Shown: in pieces, positions 23,754 to 35,341 of the stretch
How positions within the stretch are numbered: the stretch's first letter is position 1
Layout of the letters: each line of letters starts with the position of its first letter
NCBI GenBank assembly: GCA_037074765.1
Contig: JBAMDO010000006.1
Span: forward strand, 1-64,000
From: Mansonella perstans
Lineage: Eukaryota > Nematoda > Chromadorea > Rhabditida > Onchocercidae
Reading direction: 5' to 3'
Length of the DNA: 64,000 nucleotides
Position numbers and translations under genes: made by a program
Notes under the pieces: model-generated
What the model was told of the DNA's origin: nothing
The model's input: only the letters and a program-made list of their open reading frames with translations
Databases searched by the model: none

Positions 23754-26700
23754 TTAAGATTCATTAGTACGCTGGGTACGTTCAATTTCGAGTTCGCATA
23801 CGACTGCGGTCGTTTTCGAATTCAAATATCCAACAGATGAACGCAGTTCCAACAACTGCGTTCGGTCGTAACGCTGTTTACTTGTATTTGCTTCTGTCAT
23901 AACGACATCACTAGCTATGGCGCTATTTAGTTGAGTCAAATTCGGAGTGCTACCTGTTTTACCAGAAAAACGCCATTGCAGATTGTTAGTAATTACCGGT
24001 GAGATGTCACAGCTAGAAATAAAAATATTGAAGAAGCGTTATAAGAAATGAATATAAGAAATGACAAAGAAAATATACAAATAGCTACAAAATATACAAA
24101 AGTTCAATTCCCAAAAATATGCAACCTAAGTTTTTAACACGATTAATGATAACTGCAAAGCACTTTAAAAACAACGTCGTATTTTTGTCGTCATGCTGAG
24201 ATAATTCAAATGAACTAAGTGACTACAGGATACATATGATAACTCGGGAAATGTTCCATAGAAATTACACTTTCCACTCCTCAACTATTATAAATATAAA
24301 ATCCTGGTAGTTCTGTTATTTTTTCTCTATCAGTAAATCAAAAAATAATTTATATCAATAACAAACTTAGCTATTTGGCGGTTCGATGAGGACTGCAGGG
24401 GCATTGACTTTCTTCTTTCTTTGCGCTCTTCACGTTCTTCAGCGGATATCCGTGAATGATTTCGGCCAACTCTAGTTAGATATTCGCTTAAAGCTGCCTG
24501 TGCTGCCTGCAGTATTATAACTAACACATATATGGAAAAAATCCTCAAAACTGTCAGTTGCAAATTTGAGAACAAGATAGTAAAAATTAATGGCGAATAG
24601 TTCAACTGGGAAATAAAAAAAAGCAGCGTATATTTATCATCAACACAGACTGAACTCAATCCGATTTCAACCATTTCAACCATTCTACTAAAATTACAAT
24701 AAAAAATAACCTGAAGTACTTGAGGATCGGCACATGACAGTTTTAAAGTGCCATCCTGTGTCGTTTCGATTGATATTCCAACACCATCATCATCATCATC
24801 GTTTTCATCAGCTTCTACACCATTTGTTTCAGTCTTGAATGAATTTTTAGTTGATTAAAAATCAGATGATGATTCATTTTCTTCAAACGGAAATAGTGCT
24901 CAAAATGAGGTACATGATGTTAAAATACATTACAATTTCGAGTATGTTATCCAATAATGGAATGTTTAGCACAATTCGAATCAGGAAAACGAGAGATGGA
25001 GAAGAGAGCTACACACGTTCTTAATCAAAGAACGAAAAGCATAATTAACATTTCTGACTTAAGAAAAATTAAAAGATGTGGAAAGTAAAATTTTTTGTTT
25101 GAAAAAATAAATGCTAACTATTCTGTGCAACAAAAAAGATAAATGAATTTCACTGAAAACAAGTTCAAAAAGTCCACAAATATTAATTGTAATTAAAAAA
25201 AATATTAGAACAAACGACTACTCGATTAGGCGAAACATTACGACGAATTGTTTGTTCGATGAGACGTTTCGCACAGTCAATCGATTCCTGGTTATTACCG
25301 GTTATCGTCAGTGTACGATCTTTACATTTGGAATCAACTTTTTGAAACGATATTACCGTTTTGCTCAACTCTTCCACTATGGCCACACGCCGACCTTTCA
25401 CACCCATTACTGCAAGATTAAATTCGAAATAAAATATTCTGGCTTGAAAAATTTGTACGAGCACCATACGTAAAATTTATAATATGGAACTCGCAAAACT
25501 TTTATCTAATAGTGGCTTGAATTTCTATAATATATATTCAACTGTATATTATAGAAATTCAAGCATTTAATGATAAAAATTTGGAACCAAGATAATGGTA
25601 GTAATAATAGTTGCAAATTTCTGCCAGTTTTAGTGCTGAAATAAAGTTGTTCAGCTTAAATCTAATTTTTGATAAGACTCACTTTTGCCAGAATCACTAT
25701 TGCGGATCACCATTTCCTCACGGAGCTGCGGAACACGACTCTGATGTGTTTTCGCCTTCAATTTCGTCTGTTGTAGTTGTTTGTTGGCTTTCATCCAGGT
25801 TTCTACATCAACTGGTGTTAGCTGAGGTAAAATATTGCCGGATGGCACAACTCCAGGAGCTATTATCGGTCGAGCCCATCCACCTAAATCATAATAATAG
25901 TACTTAAAACGCAAATTTTCTTTACTCCTTTCTCTTTTTTTCTTACGTCGGTATTCTGATTACCGGTTCTTTTGCTGACAATTCGACCAATCACAGATGA
26001 ATAAAAAATCAAATTGAACTATCCTAACTATTATTTATAATTAACTCGATAATTTTCTTCGCTTATTGCTCATCAAGTTATTGTCGGTCAAAGTGTGAAG
26101 GTACATAAAATTTGAACAAGTAAAAAGTATCTTAATTTGTAAAGGAAAAAATACGAAAACAAACTGGCAGCAGTGGCCGGTATCAGATAGAAGCTAGCTG
26201 GTGTAGATTGTGGAGCGATTACTGGACTGTTTACATCTGCTCCAACATAAAGTGGTGGAGGAGGACCGGTAAAAGTACCAAATGGATTCACCGGGATTGT
26301 GCCGAATGGTGGAGCACTCATAGGTGCCAGATCTGCAAATTATTAATAAAAATTTCACGAAAAAATATGTGAAAGTACATGATACATCCAATAAAGAGTC
26401 ACTGGATGAACCTGATATCTTTATTCTTTCATAGATACAACTAGATACAGTTTCATAGATACAACTCAAGATGATAGTAGTAGCTGCCACCTGCTACTAT
26501 TATCTTGAGACCATTGTCGAAACAATTTTCTTGCACTTCTTATTTATTATATCTTCTTAATTGCAATCATTCTTAACTAAATCAATAATAGTTCCTATCA
26601 TCTTCTTGGAAGCACAGCAAAATCGTATCAATCATTTATAGGCATGCAAATCAATTAAAGGGAATCAAAGATACCGATTTGTTGCTGCTGTTGTTCAGGA

Positions 26701-29700
26701 CGATTGAGATAGTATTGTGTATGAGCTAGGCTTGGTCTCCAACCCATTGCACGCAATTCCACCAATTCCATCATTTTGAGTCGACATGGTGTTCCAAGTT
26801 GACCGTTATCCCGACAGCAAGCTTGTCGTAAAGACACGAAAATTCGGTTCAGTTCATCTGCAGAAGTTATAATATTTATCTGTTAGCCTGCACTCACATC
26901 TCCAAATGTAGAAACATGTATAGAATGAACAAGTCAGTCTGGCAATGATACAAAGATATTTCCTAGAGCCAATTGAGCCTAATATTGTTATCATACTTCT
27001 CCGTTATGGCTAATTCTGTCTACTCTTCCATTGTTTCTTCCAGTGTATTAAACAAAGTGACCATTTACTCATTCATATGTTATCTGTGTAAATAGAATAA
27101 TAAGACTTTTGAAATGGATGAAATTTAAAAAAACGAGTTCAAAATTTTTAAATGAAATTTTTAAAAAGAATAAAAAAACAAACTTTTGTGAGATTGCTCG
27201 AGAAATTGTCCAGAAAATTTTAGCTGCTGACAGAGAACAAAAATCTGATTAGCAAGCTGGGCGTTAAATAGTCCACCTTTCACCGATACATTTATTTGAT
27301 TCATCAAATTGAGCAGTTGCTCTAAAAACGATCATATTTCGAAGAGGCATGATTATCGAGAAGCTATGATGACTATCGTATTACAGCAAAGAAAAATCGC
27401 ACTGATTTGTTTCTGTGTTTTTTGATGAATTCATATCACAATGATAATCTGAATGTACTGATTCAAATTACTGATAGTTTAGCATCCTTCATAATCCCAT
27501 CTCAAACTTTTCAGCTTAACTTTTCCCTTACTCTCAGAAAGAATCATGGCGAATAGTTATGGACAATTAAGTTGGTTTAGCATGCACATTCTTCGTAATT
27601 AACAAAAATTTTTGAAATTAATTATTTTCGCTTAATATATCTTTGAAATGGCAGAAGTGTTGCAGTTTGTCGAAATCAATCAAATACAAAATTTTAAGCA
27701 TAAAAATTTGAAATTTAAAGTTTTTTATATATCGAAAAAGTATAGAGAAAACAGTGGGAAAACAATGTTCAGATCAACATTCCAATCTACAGAAAAATGG
27801 AAATTATAGGATGAATTTCCTAAAGGAGGCGATTAAAAATTATTCCGTGATTCAGACATGAGCGATTCAATACCATTCATATCCTTTCAGAAGCAGTAAA
27901 TTCAGCCAGCATAATTGTTCTTGGTCGCTAGAAAACACCTTTGTTTATTTGATCCTATCAAGACTAGTTTTTTTCCTTTATATTTCAAAATTATTCAAGA
28001 AAAAAAAAACAAATAACTGCCTGAATCGGATATTAGCATATAATGAAATCACTGCTAATAACTGAGCAAAATCCAAAAATTATTAATTGGATCACCTTGC
28101 CAATTAAAAACAACAAAATAGTTTTTTCAAATTTTTTACCATGAGGATTAGTCTTTTAATCATTGATTTCGAACAATTTTCAGTTTTACTCGAATAATCG
28201 GTGTGTTTGTTAGCATCAACAAGAAGCCCACTTAGAATCATTTCACAATAGTACTTTAATGTTAATTGAATCACAAAAGTGAATTAACAATTTTAAAATT
28301 CACGAACTACAAAGCTGGTGGACTCAATTGTTCATTTGCTCAAAAAACGCTTTCCAGAGATTCAAAAAAAGCTTCTCAAAGACCTAGAAAAATTACAGTG
28401 CAGGATGAAGAATTTGAAAAGTTTGACCCCAACAAACATGCAATTTCATACAATTATTTCATTTATTATATAATAACACTCATACTATTCTTTCCCACAT
28501 CTAAATTCCATGAATTCATCATCAATTCATTACTAAAAAATTTTTCAAACTGAGGAAAAAATTGATGTAAAGAATTCAAACATGGAAATATAAAGAGCTA
28601 AGCTCTATTCTGCTATCGGTTACCATTTTTAGAAATGAAATATGACCGAAATACTTAAAATTACATTATTCTTAATCGAAAATACTCTCAAATTATTTCT
28701 GGGAACAAAATTTGCAAAATATTTATCTCCTAATAACAAAAAAAGGAGCAGTGCTAATATTTATCTGTACTTTATATATTTTATTTTTCTCAAATTAAAC
28801 AGAAGAAATTCAAGTATGCAAACATATCAAGCAATTATTGCGAGAAATTGGAACAAATTTGCAGATGGACATAGATAATAAAAATAATATTTTTAGTATT
28901 TGTGGAAAGAAACTAATTAGCTGGGAAAATTTTTACTTGTCATTGATAATGCATAAATTGGTGGATTTATTTTTTAAATCCAGAAATCTTTTAGACGAGT
29001 TATTGTACATAAAAAGGATATTTTCACTGAAATTTAGAAGATTCGTTTGTTTTATTTGTTACTGTTGCTGCTGTAGGATAATAATTTTGACAGTAATTCT
29101 CTCTAATATTACTGAACAGTAATATTCATTCTATTTACTTCCCGCAAATTTTAGCTCCTTTTGATTTTAGAAATTTGAATACATTATTATGCAAAGCATT
29201 GAATGTCCACTAAATATTACAATAATCTAATGCGCATTGGATAAATAACTTTTTGAAAAAAAAAAACTTAGATTGTAGCAGTCAAATTATTCCATGTCAT
29301 TCGTACATTCTCAGATTATAATTACGTTAAAATCAAGAAGAATCAGAAAATCCTTAGCCCTTTAATGCATTCTTCAAGGTCCTTTTCTTAAAATTTAAAA
29401 TTGTCGGCGAAGTGTGTACAAGTGTGTCCATCCATTTGCTTGTCTGTTTGTCTTATGTGTGTGTGTATGTGTGTGTATGTGTGTGTGTATGTGTGTGTGT
29501 ATGTGTGTGTGTCTGTGTGTGTCTGTGTGTGTGTGTGTGTGTGTAAGTAAATTGACGTGATTGTTTAAGGAAGTGAACGAGGTAATCAAGAAGTATTCTA
29601 GAATTCTAATGCTTGAGATAGCAAAGTAAAAATGATCTAAACGTTGAAATGTATCAGTAACACGCAGCAAAAGAATTAAATTGTTAAGTTTTGACTTTCA

Positions 29701-29935
29701 CATTACATTGCAAAATTAAATTGGTTCATGCATCAAAGTTACTGTCCGATTTCTGCATGTTTACTATATGATTTGTTCTTTTTCAATCAACGAATTGAGT
29801 ATTAAAAATCAAATTGAATTCTAAAAAGTAAAACTCACCAACGGAAAGCTGCTCCGGTTGCTGGCCCATATGCTTTGCATTGAACCATTCGTTCGAAAAT
29901 GGCGTTGTTTCGCATGAATAAGTCGATGTGTTCAT
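23754..29935 (-). CDS. mxt: Mextli-type eIF4E-binding translation factor (MIF4G + KH)
   Basis: Mextli proteins bind eIF4E and combine an MIF4G-like domain with a KH RNA-binding domain; they act in cytoplasmic cap-dependent translation. Nine exons read on the - strand (29935-29839, 27321-27184, 26857-26675, 26332-26165, 25883-25683, 25409-25222, 24833-24711, 24506-24367, 24012-23754) join with consistent phases into 498 residues. Residues about 33-139 are helical (NLMNQINVSVKGGLFNAQL, then CRLKMMELVELRAMGWRP), fitting the MIF4G-like part. A Pro-rich linker follows. A KH domain covers about 250-325, with its GxxG loop GVKG at 265-268. Residues 461-467, YDRTQLL, fit the canonical YxxxxL-phi eIF4E-binding motif near the C-terminus. 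The start ATG at 29935 is the first in the exon; an upstream non-coding exon or spliced leader is possible. The symbol is by family resemblance. Confidence 0.85.
25516..25563. repeat. Perfect 19-bp inverted repeat with 10-base loop
   Basis: The arm 25516-25534 (CTTGAATTTCTATAATATA) is the exact reverse complement of 25545-25563, separated by 10 bases. It lies in the intron between the fifth and sixth exons of the mextli gene. It could form a hairpin in DNA or in the pre-mRNA, or be the relic of a short palindromic element. Confidence 0.9.
27322..29838 (-). other. Large first intron of mextli
   Basis: A 2.5-kb intron containing a long TG microsatellite and AT-rich sequence. Open frames at 28266-28553 and 28642-29122 are low-complexity, lack phase-compatible splicing and resemble no family I know, so I do not call them. 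Confidence 0.6.
29454..29544 (+). repeat. TG/AC microsatellite with periodic TATG/TCTG interruptions
   Basis: About 90 bases of (TG)n interrupted by A or C at roughly 10-base intervals, inside intron 1 of the mextli gene. It produces a spurious Thr-His reverse-strand ORF. Confidence 0.95.
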
Positions 29936-32140
29936 CACGAAAAATTAAAACTACCATAAATGAACAAATAACAAGTAATCACTTATTATGATAGGATAAT
30001 GTGGGAAATAATTAGATGATAGTGGTAGTAGCAGTCGGGCAGTGTTAATTAAGCGTAATAATAATAAGAGTAACAATGGTAAAAATGATAGTGATAATAA
30101 TAATAATAATAATAATAGTAATAATAATGATAAATAATAATAAAAGAAATAAAAATGAAAATAATGATGATAATAATACGCAGTTGTAAAAATAATAATA
30201 ATAGAGCAAAAGCAATGCCAATGAAAAAACAAAAAGATATACCTTGTTTCACAGATGAAATTTAGGAGGTTCGCAAAAGTTTACAATACTAGTAATATTG
30301 TATTAGGAACAGAGAGAACGATAATGAATAACTGATAACACAGTGATAACAGATGATAATGCCGCGGTAATGATGCCTTCGTTCGGTCGTCTCGTCGCTT
30401 TATTTAGAATACAAAATGTGAAAGTGATAATATAAGTTGCTTTTTTTGCCGATGAATTTTTGCTAAGTTCAAGAGAAAGAGAAAAATGATGTTCGCTCTG
30501 TACAAATGGTTATTAGTCAGGAATTAGGGAAGAAAGAAGAGAAAGAGAAGTTGGTCTGATTTAGTTTTGTTGATTCGTCGATCATTTTAATTCAATTCAA
30601 TTTTATCTGTCTTTCTATTTTGTTTGTCAGTCTGTTGCTGCTCCTTCACTGCAACACATCATCATACACTATACAACCACAGTATGGTTAAAATGTAAAT
30701 GGTTGATTCTTCGTTTCCCCTCTTTCTCAGGTGCAGGTACTGAGCATCTGGTAACAACGGATCGGATCGGTGTTCAGCAACACTGCATCAATACAATGGT
30801 TGTACTGCACAGTGGCATGCACCAGCTCGATTTCCTATTGCACTCTGGCAACTGTTGTTATTACTGCGACATCTAATTTTTTGTTTTATTCTATATTGGA
30901 AAGTGAGCACACAGAAACTCACACAGTTACTCCAGTCCTTTATTCGAACTTCGTAAACAAACAACTTCGTATTGAGAGATGCGTATGGCTTTCGGAGAGT
31001 CAAAATACTTCAAATAGGTGGAAATTTAGGTGCAAAGTTCTGAGAATGAAAATATTGTTAGCACTGTTCGAAACTTTAATGGAAATAATCACTTTTCCAC
31101 AAAGAGTAGTAACCGGTAAATTGTCATATGATGCATTCAAGATTGTCCCATAAACACTTTTGATGCGTTACCGATCGATTCAAAAATCAATGCTACAGTC
31201 ATTCGAGTGGAACATTTGCTCCGAAACGTTAAACAGATTCAGAGGATACCTATCAATATATTAGTTAAGAAAGGTCATATTCTTTTAAATCATCAAAAGT
31301 TAACCATATAGTCAGGTGAATTTTTTTTTTTTTTTTTTTTTTTTGCAGATCTTTTAGACAGTTCAGTTTTTGGCATCAGTACTTCACCTGACCAGAGTGA
31401 TAGCACATTAAATGTTAAAGCAAATCACTTAACATTTCAACACTTTACTTTTAAATCTATTTAAATTTTAGACATTCCTGGGAAAACTATCTGTACCCAT
31501 GTAAATCCTTCTGGAAATTTTTCTCTTTTTTTTTGCAGTGATCAGAGCAATCAGAATATAAAGAAGTGTACAAAAATTCAAGTTGCATTGCTACAATAAT
31601 ATAAATTTACTGAAATACTATCACCTTGGAACAGAAACGAATTGAAATCCAATACTTTTCATACTAATTTCAAGCTTATTTAAATTTTCAAATTTTTCTC
31701 TAAACTTTTGTAGTTTTAGACTTTCTATTAACCAAAAAAAGAAATTCAAACCTTTATGATAACACTTTAAAAAAATCGGGTTGTTGGTAAATCAATAGCT
31801 TAACTTTTTTTTTTACTAAAGAGAAAGAAACTATATAAAAATGAGAAACTTGTGCACAGAGCTATTTTGACTTGAATGAACTTGGAATAATATTCGAAAA
31901 ATAATTTTAAAGAACTTGAAAGAAATGAGAAACTAAGCATTAAGTAGGACAAATGAAAAAAATTTTTGTCACATCTATGTCACCACCACGAGTTATCTTT
32001 TTTTTTTGTAAATATTATTATATAAATCAAAAATTCGGAAATTCACATTGCAAGACTAGCGAAGCCCAATCATATGATAAATTTAATGAATATGATAAAA
32101 AGTGACATCAAATTTTTGAAAATTGATAGCTAGCGAGCAA
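29936..32140. other. Upstream region of mextli; no gene recognised
   Basis: About 2.2 kb between the mextli start and the end of the next - strand gene. It holds the AAT repeat and a poly(T) run of about 25 at 31320-31344. A 127-codon + frame at 30770-31153 has no splice context or recognisable family and is probably chance. Any mextli promoter should lie in the first part. Confidence 0.5.
30054..30202 (+). repeat. Imperfect AAT trinucleotide repeat
   Basis: Runs of AAT/ATA with interruptions just upstream of the mextli start. It generates Leu/Tyr-rich reverse-strand frames that are not genes. Confidence 0.9.
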
Positions 32141-33191
32141 TTAACACCTCTCTAAAATATCTTTTGCTTCAATTTTCCCTTTATTTAGTGCTTGTACTCG
32201 TGACACCACCAGTCGGACTCTTTTCGTCAATTCCAAAAAGTTTCGATGAAGCGTTTGAAGACGTCGAGAATACTCATGCATTTTGTCCAGCTGTAAAGCA
32301 ACAACAGCTAATTTTCTTGCCCTTAAGCGGATTTCTAGCGTCAATGAAACTACTCCTAAGAAATCTCCCGTGAAATAAATAACAGAGGTGAAAATCACAG
32401 TTATGTAACTTTCATGTATTAACATGATACAATGTAATAAGAAATGAAAGTTAGCAGAATGGGCGCTCTTTTTTCATTACTTTCATAATCATTCTCTTCC
32501 ACAGATCTTTTCAAGCCTTAATTTTTCCTGAACTTCTTATGTTAAAAAACGTAATTACCGCGTTATTAATTCTTGTCGTAAGTTGTGCTGAATAATACGT
32601 ATCCAGTTCTTCAAGACATGCAATGAGTCCATTTTGGAAATTTCTGTTACAAAATAAGGTAACTTATTGAACGAAAAAGTTGAATAGAAATTTGTAAACT
32701 ATTCAAGAAATGAAAATAAAGAACAAATTCACAGCAATGAATTTGCAATGAATTTCAACTAACATGAGCAATATCTCTTTATAATTACGGAAAAAGTAAC
32801 ACTACGCCACTGAACAAACGTTAAAAAAAAAAATCGTAATTGAAAGGCTTCTGAGTTAATTTATATCTGATTACTTTTTTCAATTGGAACTTTCTATCAT
32901 TTAACATTATGCATATGAAACAAGATATTCCAATTTCTTTTTGCGTAATCACTACCGAAAATATGTCAATTATCAATGATAAACTCTGTTCACTAGAATT
33001 CATCACTAACATAGATATTTAATTATTCTAGAAATTCAAAAAGCATGTACGCTGAAAAAACGCTGTAACTCAAGTTATCTGCAAAAAACCGCAGAAAAAC
33101 ACATGACATACATCAGCTCGGTGAGCATCATCACAACCACGTTTTGATGTGGTAGATCAGCGATTAGCGATAAGTCCAACTTTGTACCCAT
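32141..33191 (-). CDS. Small three-exon coiled-coil protein (104 aa), family not recognised
   Basis: Exons 33191-33112, 32643-32559 and 32290-32141 join with matching phases. The first donor is a strong GTATGT, and the acceptors are TAACAG and TTTACAG. The protein starts MGTKLDLSLIADLPHQN and is then helical and rich in Leu, Arg and Glu, with a basic C-terminal half (MHEYSRRLQTLHRNFLELTK, then VRLVVSRVQALNKGK). Its size and heptads are like small subunits of BLOC-1/BORC-type complexes (snapin, KxDL), but no diagnostic motif is seen and this is only a suggestion. An upstream in-frame extension of the last exon exists but would break the phase, so CTG at 32290 was preferred as the first codon of that exon. 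Confidence 0.55.
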
Positions 33192-35341
33192 TTCATAAAA
33201 TATCTGCTAAATAAAGCTTGCTGCAATTCAAGAGCTGTTGAACAGAATTACACTGATGCTTGTAGTCAAAAGATTTGGTTAGTTCTGTAACTAGCTAGTT
33301 CATTTTCTTTAACTATCCGAATCATATATTTTTGCAACCTGAAACTACAATCATCTCAATTCATTTGTTAGTTTTCAGTTATCAACATGAAAACAGGACA
33401 TAGGTATAATTTCGCTGCATCAATCACGCATTTTTTTTGTAGAGTCAAAGATTGTATGTTACAAAAACAAAGTGCGGAGATTGCATATGGAACGGAGGAG
33501 GCTGAAGGAAAATGAATTCGAATTGAGCAAAAAGAATGGAAAACAATGTCATGCAAAAATTTTGATGTCATAGTGCTTATCTCACAAGAATATTTGTCAC
33601 GTCGTTTCCTAACAAACAAGACTTACAATCTTCCTGAAAACTATTGTCGCTTTCCTAACCATACTTATCTGTTGACCTACTTGACATAGTATCTGGAAAT
33701 TTCTGCAAATTTAAAAACACGTATTTAATTTATACAGTTTCCGGTTCTGCCGGCTCGTTTACAGAGAATAATACCGTTGCAAACAATTTTCAAAAAGAAA
33801 TCAAATTTCCATTTAAAGTTTATGAGCAAGTATAGAAGCGGGTTAAAACTTGAATTATATTTCAAAATTATTTTAAAAAATGTATGCGCCAAAACACAAA
33901 ATTCGATTAAGTGTAACAAATTCAGCTTTGAAAAACGATAAAGCACGGTATAGAGAATAACTGAGAAAAACTTTGTTCAAAAAACCTATAAAAGGAAACA
34001 AAGTAAGTAAACAACGCTTGTAATAAACATATACAAGTAAGGCTAAATTATTTCTAGTGTTTACACGAAGCATGTGAAAAAACAGGCATATTTTGGTATA
34101 AAATACAAGGCATTGGTAGCACCACCATACAGAATGGAAACGAAAAAACATGTCGTCAAAGCATTCATAAAACAGCCAGATTCATAAGATTTCTACAGAC
34201 AAATCAATGAATTTAAATGAAGGATGGCATAAGTAGATGACTTCCCCAGTAATGATAGCCTATTTCAGAAAAAAAATGCAACATTCAAACGTTCAAAAAT
34301 TTTAATCTAATTCCATTACAAAATAGGAAAAGCAAGAGATATTTCATGCCTGGCCATCTTCATTTCCGAAGTTTCTTCTATCAATAAAATTACCACCCTC
34401 CCCCCCAAAAAAAAAATGCTCTAAACTAATAGCAATAACAAACCTGATATTTAACATGAAGCAGGGAAACTCGCGAAAATCAGTGCACCTGACAATCGCT
34501 TAAGGCGACAAACTGACAGTTTTCAAACGACAGTAACTGAAAATAATAAGTGCAAGCACGGAATTAAGTACACTTTACGAAGTTAAGATATGATAAAAAA
34601 GGTTAAGATATGACAGAAGTACAAAATTTATTTACAAATAATCGGAGAAATAAACAACATCCACTACGGACAGATAGATGCATACGCTGATAATGATCAA
34701 AACTGAACAAGGCAAAAAAAAAGTCAAAGAAAAGGCAGTTGAATTTCAAGAAAACAAAAAACCTGAAAAAACATATCCGCGTATAAACAGAGAAAAAAGT
34801 TGCTCTCCTATCTGTAATATATCTTCTAATATAAACGGTACCTAACGACAAATACTTGTGTTTATGCATTAGGTTAACCCGCCGTTTCTGTAATGAACAA
34901 TATTGCGATTCAGATAGAGAGAAATAGATGGAATATCTACATTTCGAGAGCAATGAACAAACCAAACAGAATTGTGCCGTTATAGCAAAGTGCCAACAAC
35001 ACAAACTATATCTATCAGTCTAACTGAGGACAGGAAACGATTCACACTTTTGATATCAATACATTTACTAATAGAAATCAGCTTAATTAAATGTTTTTAG
35101 AATTTGCAAAATTATTAAGCATAAAATGAACAAGTACACTAAAATTCTAAATTGATTTCGAAACTGTGCGGTCATACAATCAATCAAGAGCACTGACTGA
35201 TGCTTCCGATTAAACTAGACGGTCAGTGACTGGTGGCACTTCATTTTAATTACGCAAGATAAGGCAGTAGCAATCTCCACATTTTTTTAAGTCCCCCAAA
35301 TATACATTTAATTCAATAGCTTTTCAGAAAGCATAGATTCA
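33192..35341. other. Intergenic, no gene recognised
   Basis: About 2.1 kb of AT-rich sequence. Several - strand frames of 60-130 codons (for example 34603-35004) are Phe/Cys/Leu-rich and show no family or splice pattern. Confidence 0.5.

Noticed and set aside
29395..29670. His/Thr-rich reverse-strand ORF
   Set aside because: Translation of the TG microsatellite.
29951..30252. Leu/Tyr-rich reverse-strand ORFs
   Set aside because: Translation of the AAT repeat.
30770..31153. 127-codon + frame
   Set aside because: No family, no splice context, ordinary composition for chance open frames.
32141..32425. Full 94-codon reading of the coiled-coil exon from ATG 32425
   Set aside because: The added N-terminus is not helical, and using the nearby upstream acceptors breaks the phase with the preceding exons; the TTTACAG acceptor at 32291-32297 fits.
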